From the NCBI RefSeq assembly GCF_013303125.1, contig NZ_JABTTE010000003.1:62001-126000 (forward strand): a stretch of 64,000 nucleotides of DNA, read 5' to 3'. The notes beneath the pieces were generated by a model. It saw nothing but the letters and a program-made list of their open reading frames with translations, had not been told where the DNA came from and did no database searches. Each line of letters opens with the position of its first letter. The stretch's first letter is position 1. Origin of the DNA: Calidifontibacillus erzurumensis. GTDB taxonomy: Bacteria; Bacillota; Bacilli; Bacillales; Bacillaceae_J. Shown here in pieces: positions 36,071 to 45,760 of the stretch. The translations under genes were made by a program, and so were the position numbers.

Positions 36071-36769
36071 TTAATTAAGATGTAGTCCGCATTCTGTTTT
36101 TTTGTGGTTGGCCCATCGTCCTGCACGTGATTCGCAGTTACCTTCAACAGGTTTTGTACAAACTTCACACCCGATGCTAGGATACCCTTGATCATGAAGA
36201 ACATGATATGGCAATTGATAGAGCTTTATATACAACCATATTTCTTCCCATTTCCAGTTAATAAGAGGACAAATTTTGATGAGTTTAAATTTATGATCAA
36301 GGTTTATATATTCGAGATTGGCCCTAGTTTCTGATTGACTTCTCCTAAGTCCGGAAATCCAAGCTTTATAGTTTTGAAGCATTTTTTTCATTGGTTCAAC
36401 TTTTCTTATATGACAACATTGGTTGGGATTTGTTTCCCATAAATTTTGTCCGAATTCATTTGCTTGTTCCTCAACAGTTAAATTAGGCTTTAGAAATGTT
36501 ATTTGAAAATCCGGGTATTTTTCTCGAACTTTTTCAATAATGTCATATGTTTCTTTAAAATGCAGGCCAGTATCTATAAAGGCTATGTGGGCATTCTTTT
36601 TTATTTTGCTAATTAAATGGAGCAGCACTGCACTTTCAGCTCCAAAACTACAAGCATAAACGATTTCATCGCCATAATGATTGTATGCCCATTTTAAACA
36701 CTCGGTTGCCTCTTTAAATTGAGGCACTTTCAAATTTTTATTTACAGACCACCTTTCATAAGTAAGCAA
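36071..36769 (-). CDS. APS/PAPS reductase (CysH/YitB type), Fe-S form
   Basis: 232 residues, PAPS reductase fold. The four cysteines for a [4Fe-4S] cluster are present: QCCHIRKVEPM (near 118) and SIGCEVCTKP (near 200), so the enzyme should reduce APS as well as PAPS to sulfite, like Bacillus CysH. The C-terminal catalytic motif is KKTECGLH. Start is TTG after AGGGG. It is the third gene of a minus-strand set with a phosphatase and phosphosulfolactate synthase, in the arrangement of B. subtilis yitB-C-D, implying that sulfite feeds sulfolactate synthesis. Confidence 0.9.
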   Translation of the reverse strand: MLTYERWSVNKNLKVPQFKEATECLKWAYNHYGDEIVYACSFGAESAVLLHLISKIKKNAHIAFIDTGLHFKETYDIIEKVREKYPDFQITFLKPNLTVEEQANEFGQNLWETNPNQCCHIRKVEPMKKMLQNYKAWISGLRRSQSETRANLEYINLDHKFKLIKICPLINWKWEEIWLYIKLYQLPYHVLHDQGYPSIGCEVCTKPVEGNCESRAGRWANHKKTECGLHLN

Positions 36770-36799
36770 ATCAAATCCCCTCTTTATATTTTGGTCCAG

Positions 36800-37372
36800 T
36801 TAATTTGATACATCAAAAGAAGCTTCTTCCCTACCTAGTTGAGCAATTTCGATTTTTGGGAGGTGGATGAGCTCATTATTTTCAACAATGACTTGATTCA
36901 TTTTTTCTATTGTTCCAACTTGAACGAGTGACATACATGCACGCATCCAAGAGCCATGTCCAAATGCCAAAACACGGGAATAATGACAGTATTTATTTAA
37001 AAAATTTACAATTCTCTGTTCAAAATGTATTAGGTGTTCCCCAAACCGAAGCAAACGCGGATTGACAAACCATTGTTTATTTTTTTCCAGTTCTTTTTTT
37101 AAAGTTCCTTCATATAGACCAAAGTGTAATTCATTTAAAAGTGGTTCAATGACCGGATGATCAAAACCATATTCAAGTGCAGTTTGTTTAGTTCTGATTA
37201 ATTCGCTGACTAATACTATTTCTGGATTAAAACGTTCGATAACTTTCCTATTTTCTTTAATTTTTTTTTTATCTTTTGCCAATACTGGTAAAATTGGTAT
37301 ATCTTTTAAACCTTGCAAGATCCCCATTTTATTCCATTCTGTCGGCAAATGTCTGACCATTAGCAATTCCAT
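36800..37372 (-). CDS. Histidine phosphatase family protein in sulfonate cluster
   Basis: 190 residues. The catalytic RHG-type motif is present as MVRHLPTEWN (His nucleophile near residue 8), with a second conserved His in LAFGHGSWMRA near 138 and an Arg/Glu region (ELIRTKQTA, ELHFGLYEG). It belongs to the phosphoglycerate mutase-like superfamily. It sits between phosphosulfolactate synthase and APS/PAPS reductase, where B. subtilis has the unrelated 2-phosphosulfolactate phosphatase ComB/YitC, so it may be a functional substitute. Start at 37372 (AAAAGGAG SD). Confidence 0.8.
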   Translation of the reverse strand: MELLMVRHLPTEWNKMGILQGLKDIPILPVLAKDKKKIKENRKVIERFNPEIVLVSELIRTKQTALEYGFDHPVIEPLLNELHFGLYEGTLKKELEKNKQWFVNPRLLRFGEHLIHFEQRIVNFLNKYCHYSRVLAFGHGSWMRACMSLVQVGTIEKMNQVIVENNELIHLPKIEIAQLGREEASFDVSN

Positions 37373-37396
37373 ATTTAAACTCCTTTTAAACATTTG

Positions 37397-38161
37397 TTAT
37401 ATTTTCGATGGTTCGGGAATCATAAAAAATGTATCGCTACGAAGTCCAACTCTTTCAGTTTCCAATAATAATACATCTTGAATTTTAACATTCCCTAAGT
37501 TGACATTCGGTCCAAAAGTATTGATGAAAAACATTTGCTGTTTACTTGTCGGGGCTTCAAAAATAATTCTATTTATATCGATTTTCTTAGCCAATTCCAT
37601 TAAGATCAATTTCTTAACTTCACCATTTTGATTATATATGCCGGCGGTTCCAGAATCACGTCCTTCTGTGATTACATATTTGCAGCCAGCATCCAATAAT
37701 GCATTCATTTCTAATACCCATTTATTGGGAGACATCTCATAATTTTGCTTTTTAGAACCAACTTCCCCTAATACGTAAAATTCTTGCTTGATCTCCCTTA
37801 TAATTTTGATTCTTTCTTCCAAGGGGATATCAAGCGTACCATTGGAAACTTCTATCCATTCTATACCAAGTTTTTGGAGAAATATTTTATATTCTTTTAG
37901 TTTTCCTTGGTAGTAGCTTTTTTCAAATAATGTACCGCCACAATAAACTTTAATGCCATAGTCTTTATATAATTTTACTTTATCTGCTATATTCGGAGTA
38001 ATATAAGCAGACCCAACTCCTAGTTTAGCTATATCTATATAATGACAATAATCTTCAAGGAAATCACGTAATTGGCCAATTGGAATTCCAAAATCAGCAA
38101 TTGAAGTTAAGCCAAAGACGCGGTCTCCCCTCGTTCGTTTTGGTATATCTAGAAAGTTCAT
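37397..38161 (-). CDS. Phosphosulfolactate synthase (ComA family)
   Basis: 254 residues, a TIM-barrel enzyme adding sulfite to phosphoenolpyruvate to form (R)-2-phospho-3-sulfolactate. Features: GVGSAYITP (near 56), YCGGTLFEKSY, EVSNGTLDIPLEERIKII (near 108), and VITEGRDSGTAGIYNQ (near 174) with the conserved acidic/basic pair. Length agrees with Bacillus YitD (about 252). Start at ATG 38161 after AAGGAGG. It heads a three-gene minus-strand group and is followed upstream by a divergent MFS gene, probably the exporter. Confidence 0.9.
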   Translation of the reverse strand: MNFLDIPKRTRGDRVFGLTSIADFGIPIGQLRDFLEDYCHYIDIAKLGVGSAYITPNIADKVKLYKDYGIKVYCGGTLFEKSYYQGKLKEYKIFLQKLGIEWIEVSNGTLDIPLEERIKIIREIKQEFYVLGEVGSKKQNYEMSPNKWVLEMNALLDAGCKYVITEGRDSGTAGIYNQNGEVKKLILMELAKKIDINRIIFEAPTSKQQMFFINTFGPNVNLGNVKIQDVLLLETERVGLRSDTFFMIPEPSKI

Positions 38162-38402
38162 GCAGGACCTTTGCCTCCTTTTTTCTTTCTTGAATATGTT
38201 ATTCAACTTTTACCTAAAGGGTGAGGAGGAATCAATAAATCAAATAAACGTATTTCTATAAAGCGATGATTTTACAAATTTTTAATAAGATGTTTACCGA
38301 AATCTTTTAAATGCTTTGCCTGATGAGCGCTTTTGAATAAAAGGTTGGTCTATTTCGAACAATATAAAAGTCATGAACTTGGTAAAGGAGATGTACAGTC
38401 AT

Positions 38403-39656
38403 TTGGCCAAGCAAAAAATCACATGGTTGACAATTGCAGCTATCGGTTCAATTCCACTTATTTTAGTATTAGGAAATTCAATGCTAATTCCTATTTTGCC
38501 TACAATGAAAAAGGAACTGGAGATTTCGCAATTTCAAGTTAGTTTAATAATTACTTTTTTTTCTATATCGGCAGCATTTTCAATACCTATATTAGGCTAT
38601 TTATCAGACCGTTTTACGAGAAAAGCGGTCATTATACCAGCTCTTACTTCATATGGTGCCGGAGGGTTGCTTGCCGGCGCTGCTGCAGCATGGTTTGAAA
38701 ATCCATATTTATGGATATTAATTGGACGAGTCTTGCAAGGAATTGGAGCAGCGGGTACAGCTCCAATTGCAATGGCATTGACAGGTGATTTATTTAAAGG
38801 AAATGAACAAAGCCGCGTCCTTGGACTAGTCGAAGCATCAAACGGCTTTGGAAAAGTAATTTCGCCAATCATTGGATCATTATTAGCATTATTGGTTTGG
38901 TTTGCGGCTTTTTTTGCTTTTCCAGCATTTTGCCTATTATCGATTTTATTGACGATTTTTTTCGTACATGAAAAAAAAGAAAAAAAAGAAGCTCCCGCTT
39001 TCCACGAATATGTGCATGGTTTGTTTTCAGTATTTAAACAAGAAGGACGTTGGCTATTTACAGCTTATTTAGCAGGTGCAACTTGTTTATTTACACTTTT
39101 TGGAATTTTATTTTATATTTCTGATGTACTTGAAAAAACTTACGATACCGATGGAGTTCTTAAAGGCAGTATTCTTGCCATTCCTCTTTTATTTATGACT
39201 GTAACTTCCTATATTACCGGAAGTAAAATTGGGAAAAAGATGCCGCTCATGAAAAAATTAATTGTAATTGGCTTTTTATTAATGACAGCATCTTTTGCAA
39301 CTCTCGTGTTTTTTGATAAACTAGTGACCTTTATTGCTATTTTAATCTTTTCAAGTATCGGTACAGGTCTCGTTTTGCCCTGTGTCAATAGTTTTATTAC
39401 TGGTTCTGTTGAAACATCTCGTCGAGGTTTTGTTACTTCCCTATATGGATCAGTAAGATTCTTAGGTGTTGCTATTGGTCCACCCATTTATGGTTGGCTA
39501 ATGGAATGGTCAAGAACGGGAATGTTTTTATCCACTGCTAGTTTAACGTTTGCCGTTGGTCTTTTATGTATTTTTCTCATCCATGTTAAACAGGAAGATC
39601 CAACTAAGAATTATGGGGGCTCTGTTTTTAAACAGTTAGAATTTAAAACAGAATAA
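38403..39656 (+). CDS. MFS transporter divergent from the sulfonate cluster
   Basis: About 417 residues, twelve helices; motif A appears as [17 protein letters not shown] near residue 60, and [19 protein letters not shown] near 105. B. subtilis has an MFS gene (yitG) near its sulfolactate genes, so this may export or import sulfolactate, though multidrug export is possible. Start uncertain: TTG 38403 lies 11 bases from AAGGAG, while ATG 38373 lacks an SD. It is transcribed away from the phosphosulfolactate synthase gene. Confidence 0.8.
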   Translation: MAKQKITWLTIAAIGSIPLILVLGNSMLIPILPTMKKELEISQFQVSLIITFFSISAAFSIPILGYLSDRFTRKAVIIPALTSYGAGGLLAGAAAAWFENPYLWILIGRVLQGIGAAGTAPIAMALTGDLFKGNEQSRVLGLVEASNGFGKVISPIIGSLLALLVWFAAFFAFPAFCLLSILLTIFFVHEKKEKKEAPAFHEYVHGLFSVFKQEGRWLFTAYLAGATCLFTLFGILFYISDVLEKTYDTDGVLKGSILAIPLLFMTVTSYITGSKIGKKMPLMKKLIVIGFLLMTASFATLVFFDKLVTFIAILIFSSIGTGLVLPCVNSFITGSVETSRRGFVTSLYGSVRFLGVAIGPPIYGWLMEWSRTGMFLSTASLTFAVGLLCIFLIHVKQEDPTKNYGGSVFKQLEFKTE

Positions 39657-39743
39657 TTTGTAATAATATCTACTTTAAAACAGTAATATTATTAAAAGGA
39701 ACAAATAACACTTTTTATTTAAACAAAAAGAGGTGGGTCCTAC

Positions 39744-40028
39744 TTGCAAATTTATTTATCTCCTGAAATGATAAAAAACGATTACCAGTTATTGAATATT
39801 GTTGATCAAAATAATAAACCCGTCGGTTTTCTATCATTTTTATTTGCTGAGAAGAGATTATACGTTTTCGGACAAGCTGAGATTGGGGTTAAAGAAGATT
39901 TTAAAGATTTAGTTAAACCGTATATTCAAGGAATGAAAAAGTCAATTCCGGAAGTTGATATATTTTGTTATTTGATTTCTGGGGGAGAGAAAATTGATCT
40001 TTATACAGAAGAGAAGGAAGAACCGTAA
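39744..40028 (+). CDS. Hypothetical soluble protein
   Basis: 94 residues; TTG start six bases after GAGGTGGG. Begins QIYLSPEMIKNDYQLLNIVDQN and contains RLYVFGQAEIGVKEDF; predicted mixed alpha/beta without TM. No family recognised. Lies 87 bases after the MFS gene with its own terminator, so it may belong to the same transcript. Confidence 0.55.
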   Translation: MQIYLSPEMIKNDYQLLNIVDQNNKPVGFLSFLFAEKRLYVFGQAEIGVKEDFKDLVKPYIQGMKKSIPEVDIFCYLISGGEKIDLYTEEKEEP

Positions 40029-40067
40029 AAAGAGGTACCGAGAATATTGGTACCTCTTCGCGTTTTT
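40029..40067 (+). terminator. Terminator after hypothetical gene
   Basis: Perfect stem AAGAGGTACC/GGTACCTCTT, nine-base loop, followed by CGCGTTTTT. Confidence 0.85.
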
Positions 40068-40159
40068 CAGATGCAATATTATAGATTATTTCTTGGGAAA
40101 GCGCAAGAAGCGACAAGACTGGCACTTTCTCCCGAAGTTTGTAGCATAATTAAAATTTA

Positions 40160-40939
40160 TCACGAAAAAGAGGGTATATTTTGTAAAAATTGATCGATTA
40201 TTTTATTAAATTCACGGAAATGTTTCGTTGGTACCTGATGTTTGGATTGATTTATCAAAACCGTCTCAGTATATTTCAATTTTTTCTCAAAGATTTTGCA
40301 ATATTTATGCAGATAATGATCTTGTTGACCATATATCAATAATACAGGCTTATTGATTTCCGATAAACGTTCCGTACAATTATAAGTAAAACCAACTTTG
40401 TACATTTCATAAAGAATTTGCGGATTAACCTTTAAAACATATTCATATATTTCTCTTTGAAATGCTTTTTCTCCTGTATGACTCAATGCAAAAATTTTTG
40501 CCAAAAATTTGATTCCATTTAATCGAGCAGTCATCATTCCAACACGAAATTGTTGTGCAAGTAAAAAACTACTTACTTCGGAAAATCCACTTGCTAAAAT
40601 CAAAGCTTTTGTTTTTTTAGGATATGATAAGGCAAACTCAAGGGCAATGGATGCTCCATTTGAATAGCTGCAAAAAACCGCTTCTTCAATTTGCAGTTCC
40701 TCTAACAGTCTATTTAAATCCTTCGCCAATAAAGGAATAGTAATTTTTTCATTCAAATAACCGCTTCTCCCATTCCCTCTTATATCATATGTGATAAGTT
40801 GGTATTTTTCAGCTAAAGGTTTTTGCTTATGAAATGTAACGAGACCTAATGCCGGAGGGTGGATAAAAACAATTGGAAGCCCTTCTCCATTTGTTTCATA
40901 ATACATTTGAAATGCTTTGTCAATTAAAACATATGGCAA
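40160..40939 (-). CDS. Alpha/beta-hydrolase
   Basis: 259 residues. The nucleophile elbow is SYSNGAS near residue 93 (GxSxG with Ser in place of the first Gly), the acid lies in YGQQDHYL near 213, and the His in NQSKHQVP near 240. HPPALG near 27 forms an oxyanion-hole loop. Similar to small lipolytic or carboxylic ester hydrolases. Substrate unknown. Start after GGAGGAGAT. Single gene. Confidence 0.85.
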   Translation of the reverse strand: MPYVLIDKAFQMYYETNGEGLPIVFIHPPALGLVTFHKQKPLAEKYQLITYDIRGNGRSGYLNEKITIPLLAKDLNRLLEELQIEEAVFCSYSNGASIALEFALSYPKKTKALILASGFSEVSSFLLAQQFRVGMMTARLNGIKFLAKIFALSHTGEKAFQREIYEYVLKVNPQILYEMYKVGFTYNCTERLSEINKPVLLIYGQQDHYLHKYCKIFEKKLKYTETVLINQSKHQVPTKHFREFNKIIDQFLQNIPSFS

Positions 40940-41256
40940 ACTAATCTCCTCCCAATCGGAAACTAGTTTAGCAATGAAAGAAAGAGGCTTTTTGTATCAG
41001 CCCCTTTAAAATTTCCATTCCCATATCTTGAAATATCTTTGTGCAAATTGGGTTCTATGTTAAATATAGTTTTTGCAATCGCCAGAAAAGAATACATTGA
41101 ATTGTTTAAAATCAAAAAAACTATACTTGAATAGATCCCTCAAAGTCTGAAAATCAGTTTTCAATTGCTTAAATTTATTTGCACAGAATATTAATAAGCT
41201 ATTTCTTTCATCATATTTTTTAGCTCTGCTTTTTTCACAACAATTGAATAAACGAT
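40940..41256. other. Non-coding gap
   Basis: Sequence between the hydrolase gene and the decayed MFS gene. Short frames in it lack an SD and family resemblance. I see nothing else. Confidence 0.45.
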
Positions 41257-41625
41257 TTAATAACAAACAATAAACAACCTCAATATTCCATAGTTGACAT
41301 GGAAGCTTGTAAAAGATGCAAGAATACCTAGAACCGTCGTCCCTATGGTATCCCAATATCCATAAATTACCGAATCCTGTCCAAAACTCACCATAGTCGT
41401 TAAGGGTAAAAACAAAAACGTAATGATACTAATCGTTTTCATATTGAATTTTTTGATTAAATAACCGATCACTGGTCTCGTAAATATTACAGCAATGAAA
41501 AAACAATTTGTCATCAAGCCGCTTTGTGCCGGATTTTGTTTGTTTTGGGTATATACGAAGGTTGGAAGTTTTAAATAAAGGGAATTGTTACAATTGCCAA
41601 AAAGCGTCCTGTCTATAACCTAGAT
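41257..41625 (-). pseudogene. Decayed MFS transporter fragment
   Basis: An 86-codon frame encodes TRPVIGYLIKKFNMKTIS.., an MFS loop 2-3 motif. Upstream in the same frame is KLPTFVYTQNKQNPAQSGLMT, the usual TM1-TM2 connection, but the start is lost; a shift is needed to continue into VTIPFI-like sequence. After about residue 60 the protein no longer resembles MFS. It is most like the YwoG-type transporter at 7.8-9.1 kb. I interpret it as a deletion/frameshift remnant with about a quarter of the original gene left. Confidence 0.7.
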
Positions 41626-41701
41626 ATTTCATTTAAAATGAATTATTTAAAATGAATTCCTTCTTTTTAAATTATTCATTATATTTATCTGTCCATATCC
41701 A

Positions 41702-42544
41702 TTAAAAGTAAACAACATAAATAGCGATCGCCAATACAATTCGGTAAATAGCAAAAGGAACCAGTTTAATTTTGTTAATGAGTTTTAAGAAAAATCGAAT
41801 CGTAATAAGTGCAAAAATAAATGCACTAATAAACCCTGCGATAAAAAATGGCATTGCATCCATAGAAAAATATTGCCAATTTTTTAACAACGACAAAAAA
41901 CTAGCTCCAAACATGATTGGTACAGCCATTATAAAAGTAAAATCTGCCGCTGCACGGTGGCTTAATCCTAAAAGTACGCCTCCAGAAATTGTAGAACCTG
42001 AACGAGAAAAACCAGGCCATAAGGATAAACATTGGAACAAACCAACCAAAAATGCTTGTTTGTATGTAATTTGGTCAACAGTAATTGTCTTCGGATTTTT
42101 TGCGTTTCGTACGCCAAAGTAGTCTGCTAAAATCATTAATAAAGCACCCAACACAAGCCCAATTAATACTGTTTCAGCCCTAAATAAATTTTCATCAATA
42201 TAATCTTCAAATAAAACACCAAGTATTCCTGCAGGAATTAAACCTACGATCACTTGAGATAGCTTCAGCCGATTTTGCTGGCTTATTGTTTGATTTCCAA
42301 GTTTTCCAAAGCTCAACAAATTCAGAAAACGTTCTTTAAACACAACTACTACCGCTAATATCGAACCAAGTTGAATGACAACTTTAAACGTATTCGCTAC
42401 ATATTCTTGTAAAAATTCTTTTGATTTTAGCCACATGTCATCAACTATTATCATATGGCCTGTTGAGGAAACTGGCGCAAATTCTGTCAATCCTTCCACC
42501 ATTCCAAGAATGATTGCTTTTAAAATCATCAGAAAATCCATCAT
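41702..42544 (-). CDS. uppP: Undecaprenyl-diphosphatase
   Basis: 280 residues, eight membrane helices, with the UppP/BacA motifs GMVEGLTEFAPVSSTGHMI (near residue 12; catalytic Glu and Ser) and PGFSRSGSTISGG (near 172; Arg). It removes phosphate from undecaprenyl-PP so that the lipid carrier of cell-wall synthesis can be reused, and gives bacitracin tolerance. Start ATG after AAGGAGTTAATC. Single gene, upstream of rnpB on the same strand. Confidence 0.96.
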   Translation of the reverse strand: MMDFLMILKAIILGMVEGLTEFAPVSSTGHMIIVDDMWLKSKEFLQEYVANTFKVVIQLGSILAVVVVFKERFLNLLSFGKLGNQTISQQNRLKLSQVIVGLIPAGILGVLFEDYIDENLFRAETVLIGLVLGALLMILADYFGVRNAKNPKTITVDQITYKQAFLVGLFQCLSLWPGFSRSGSTISGGVLLGLSHRAAADFTFIMAVPIMFGASFLSLLKNWQYFSMDAMPFFIAGFISAFIFALITIRFFLKLINKIKLVPFAIYRIVLAIAIYVVYF

Positions 42545-42739
42545 GATTAACTCCTTTTTATGTGTAATATAATTTTCAAATCGGAATTTTTTTTAATAAT
42601 AAACCTTTTCAATTATAGCGTATTTTTCATAATTTTGTATGGAAGATTTACTATTGTTATTATATTTGTCCATTTTAACAATAGAATCTTACTTTTCAAA
42701 CGACTATCATATTCTCGTTCCTTATCCGATACAAAGCAA

Positions 42740-42772
42740 AACGGATCTGCCATAATATATGACAGATCCGTT
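42740..42772 (-). terminator. Terminator of rnpB
   Basis: Stem AACGGATCTG/CAGATCCGTT with a further inner CATA/TATG pair; minus-strand TTTTGCTTTG follows. It lies about 22 bases past the rnpB 3' end. Confidence 0.8.
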
Positions 42773-42794
42773 ATTTAAAAAATTAAAAATCATG

Positions 42795-43213
42795 TTTCAT
42801 ACAAAACTTTGTAAGCCGTGTTCTGTTCATTCAGTGCTGCGAACGAATGCATGACACATTCTCGCACTAGAATGGAGAATCATCTATCTCACAGCCCATA
42901 AGGCTATGGTGTCTGTTCGGTTCATTTCCCTCCAGACACTTCCCCTACCAAATTTGGGTTTCTCGCTCGTGGGGTTTACCTCGTTCCACCTCCAATGTTT
43001 CCATTGGAGCTACGTCACTGTGGCACTTTCAAGGTAATCATACCATATCCCAAAAGGACGTAGGTATTTTCCCTGCCGTCAGCCCAAAACTTTGAGCTGC
43101 CCTAGCTTACGGTTTCGCTAGGCACGAACACTACAGGCATCGCAGCCTGTGCGAGCACGGACTTTCCTCACAGATTTTTCATCTGCGCGATTCTCACCAG
43201 TTTTGTATGAATC
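42795..43213 (-). ncRNA. rnpB: RNase P RNA, Bacillus (type B)
   Basis: Read on the minus strand the sequence has the type B landmarks: GAGGAAAGTCCGTGCTCGCAC near the 5' end (P4 5' strand), TAGTGTTCGTGCCTAGCGAAA, GGTAAACCCCACGAGCGAGAAACCC, the AACCGAACAGACAC region and ACGGCTTACAAAG at the 3' end (P4 3' strand ACAGAACACGGCTTAC). P1 is formed by TTCATACAAAACT and AGTTTTGTATGAA. Processes tRNA 5' ends as the ribozyme subunit. Ends are estimated to within a few bases. Confidence 0.96.
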
Positions 43214-43276
43214 TCCTTTTAATTATATCTTACAAATGCTATTTTAACAACAAATTTCACAGAAGTCAACTTTATA

Positions 43277-44368
43277 TTAATTAGAACGTTTTGCTAGCCA
43301 ATCACCAATAGTTGGATATGTGATACTGTTTGCTTTCGGACCAAAGGTCACAGAAACATGGCCAGTTGGAACACATATATATTGTTTATCTTTACTGGAA
43401 ACTACATTCATCAAAGCTTCCACTTGATGTGGCATTGCAATTAAATCTTTTTCCGCAGAAATATTTAATATGTTTGCCTTAATATTCGCCAAGTCAACTT
43501 TTCGTCCCCGGATCATTAATTCTCCTTTAATCAACTTATTTTGCTGATAAAAATCGCGAATCCATTGACGATAGGCTTCACCAGGGAATGGTATTCCATC
43601 TGTCAACCATTTTTGCATTAATTTCCATGACTTTACAAAATTTTGATTTTGTGAACGATCTAATAAACTTACATAAGGCCCGTAAAAGTTTGTCAAAGGC
43701 TTTAACATTTTATTTCCAAAATCAATCATTTCCGGTGGCACATTGCCGAAAATTTCGACTACCTTGTCTAGGTTAAAATGCCGTTCATCTAATAAACGTG
43801 CATATAGTCCAGTTTTTTCGAAGTCAAACGGACTTGTCATAAAAACTATATTTTTTATTGGCAACTCAGGATGAAGTGCAGCGAAAATGGCTGTCATCGT
43901 TCCACCCATGCAATAGCCTAACAGAGAAATTTCTGATGCTCCTGATTTACGCAAAACTTTCTTAACTGCTTTTGGGATATAGTCAAGAATATAATCATCG
44001 AGCTTCATGTGTTTATCTTCTTCGCCTGGAGTACCCCAATCCAGCAAATACACATCAAAACCGCGATTAACTAAATATTCCACCATGCTTCCGCCTGGAG
44101 TTAAATCTAAAATATACGGCTTATTAATTAATGCATATACCATCAATAACGGTGTTTTATATTTTTTTGGCTGGCTGGAAATATATCGATACAGCTTCGT
44201 TTTATTTTTTGTCCAAATAACTTCTTTTGGAGTTAAACCAACTTCCGGCTCAGCTTCTATTGTTAAAATTTCAGCTGCGCGCTTTATGCGAAGATATGAA
44301 TCTTTAATTTCTTTTGGGACTGTTTCTTCAAACACATCTTCCCAATCTTTTACTAATGAGGTTGCCAT
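43277..44368 (-). CDS. phaC: Class IV poly(3-hydroxyalkanoate) synthase, PhaC subunit
   Basis: 363 residues, alpha/beta-hydrolase fold. The lipase-like box is LGYCMGG with catalytic Cys153; Asp in SAEKDLIAMP (near 300) and His in PTGHVSV (near 330) complete the triad. Length and the presence of PhaR place it in class IV, as in Bacillus megaterium. It polymerises 3-hydroxyacyl-CoA on granules. The start is ATG 44368 behind GGAGGG; five earlier codons have no SD. Last gene of phaR-phaB-phaC, about 140 bases from phaB. Confidence 0.95.
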   Translation of the reverse strand: MATSLVKDWEDVFEETVPKEIKDSYLRIKRAAEILTIEAEPEVGLTPKEVIWTKNKTKLYRYISSQPKKYKTPLLMVYALINKPYILDLTPGGSMVEYLVNRGFDVYLLDWGTPGEEDKHMKLDDYILDYIPKAVKKVLRKSGASEISLLGYCMGGTMTAIFAALHPELPIKNIVFMTSPFDFEKTGLYARLLDERHFNLDKVVEIFGNVPPEMIDFGNKMLKPLTNFYGPYVSLLDRSQNQNFVKSWKLMQKWLTDGIPFPGEAYRQWIRDFYQQNKLIKGELMIRGRKVDLANIKANILNISAEKDLIAMPHQVEALMNVVSSKDKQYICVPTGHVSVTFGPKANSITYPTIGDWLAKRSN

Positions 44369-44511
44369 GTATTCCCTCCCCATCCCTTCTATAAAACTTC
44401 ATTAAAATTAATTGCCTTATATGTTTTATCTAATTTATAGTATTACTTTGTTTTTTATGATTGCTATTACAGCTCTCTTCATTTTTAAGCAATTAATGGA
44501 AGTATTATTTC

Positions 44512-45252
44512 CTACATATAAAGGCCGCCGTTAACGTTTATTTGCTGTCCTGTAATATACTCTCCATCTTGGCATAAATAGATGACGGCACGAGCGATTT
44601 CACCAGCGTGACCTAAGCGGCGCATTGGGATTCTCGCAATGACTTGTTCTAATACATTTTGCGGCATTTCTGCTACCATATCTGTCTCAATGAATCCTGG
44701 GCAAATGGCATTAACTGTGACACCTGTACGAGCCAACTCTAAAGCCAAGGATTTTGTAAATCCGATCAAGCCAGCCTTTGCTGCTGAATAATTTGTTTGC
44801 CCAAAGCCACCAGATTGGCCAATGATTGATGAAATGTTAATGATACGTCCATTTCCTGATTCAATTAAATAAGGTAAAGCTGCAGAGGTAGTATTAAAAG
44901 CGCTATTTAAATTTACATCAATCACTTTTCTCCAATTCGTTTCATCCAACTTTTTAAAAGTGCGGTCCCTTGTAATTCCAGCATTATTAATAAGGATGTC
45001 TAATTTTCCATACTTATTGATGGCAGCTTGTACTAATTCCGCTGCTTCTTGTGAAATGGAAACATCTCCTTTTACAGCAATAGCTTCTCCACCATTTAAT
45101 TGAATATCATCTACAACACGTTCAGCACTTTCCTTGCTTGAATTATAATTCACGATAACTTTTACTCCATTATTAGCTAATTCCTTTGCAATTGCTGCTC
45201 CAATTCCTTTTGATCCACCTGTTACAATTGCTACTTTCCCCTTTAATTCCAT
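44512..45252 (-). CDS. phaB: Acetoacetyl-CoA reductase
   Basis: 246-residue SDR: NADP(H) motif TGGSKGIGAAIA (near residue 10), NNAG (near 88), catalytic Ser in NISSIIGQ and YSAAK (Tyr/Lys near 155). Reduces acetoacetyl-CoA to (R)-3-hydroxybutyryl-CoA. It is homologous to FabG; position between phaR and phaC sets the role. Start ATG 45252 after AGGGGTGG. Part of the phaRBC operon. Confidence 0.93.
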   Translation of the reverse strand: MELKGKVAIVTGGSKGIGAAIAKELANNGVKVIVNYNSSKESAERVVDDIQLNGGEAIAVKGDVSISQEAAELVQAAINKYGKLDILINNAGITRDRTFKKLDETNWRKVIDVNLNSAFNTTSAALPYLIESGNGRIINISSIIGQSGGFGQTNYSAAKAGLIGFTKSLALELARTGVTVNAICPGFIETDMVAEMPQNVLEQVIARIPMRRLGHAGEIARAVIYLCQDGEYITGQQINVNGGLYM

Positions 45253-45283
45253 TTTTTCCACCCCTATTTTTTTAATATGTTTT

Positions 45284-45697
45284 TTATGCTTGTTTTTGTA
45301 ATAATTCCAAAATTTGATCCATTTTTTTACTGATTTTTTTCATTTCATTTTGTATAGTTTTAATTTCTTCATTTTGTTTTAGCTGACTAGCTTGTACAAA
45401 ACTTGCTTCCTCAACAACTTCTTCAATTTGATCTACTTTCGCTTCAACATTAATTATTAATGAAGCTAACTTGGCAAGATCATCTTTAGAAGGCATATTC
45501 ATCTGTTCCAGATAGGCTTTTGTTGAATCATTGACTAGTTTCTTATATTGGAGGTTCATATCAAGAATTTTTCCTAAACCCCTTGAAAACTCTTCAGTTG
45601 CCATGTTTTCATCAAGTACTTTACTCCAATAAGCCTCGGTCTGATCATAGACATTTTTCCAAACTTCAAATGGATCAATCATTTTTGATTGGCTCAC
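45284..45697 (-). CDS. phaR: PHA synthase subunit PhaR
   Basis: 137 residues, helical with a C-terminal coiled coil (KQNEEIKTIQNEMKKISKKMDQILELLQKQ). Starts SQSKMIDPFEVWKNVYDQTEAYWSK, the recognised class IV PhaR signature. It is required for PhaC activity in Bacillus. First gene of the minus-strand operon, divergent from phaQ. SD GAAAGGAG precedes the ATG. Confidence 0.93.
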   Translation of the reverse strand: MSQSKMIDPFEVWKNVYDQTEAYWSKVLDENMATEEFSRGLGKILDMNLQYKKLVNDSTKAYLEQMNMPSKDDLAKLASLIINVEAKVDQIEEVVEEASFVQASQLKQNEEIKTIQNEMKKISKKMDQILELLQKQA

Positions 45698-45760
45698 AAA
45701 CGTTCTCCTTTCTTAACCATCTTTTTTCCATCCCTTTAAAGCCTATGTACAAATTTTTCA

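Noticed and set aside
38333-38542. Alternative plus-strand frame overlapping the start of the MFS gene
   Set aside because: The product has no family features and the MFS frame continues through the region with the expected helices.
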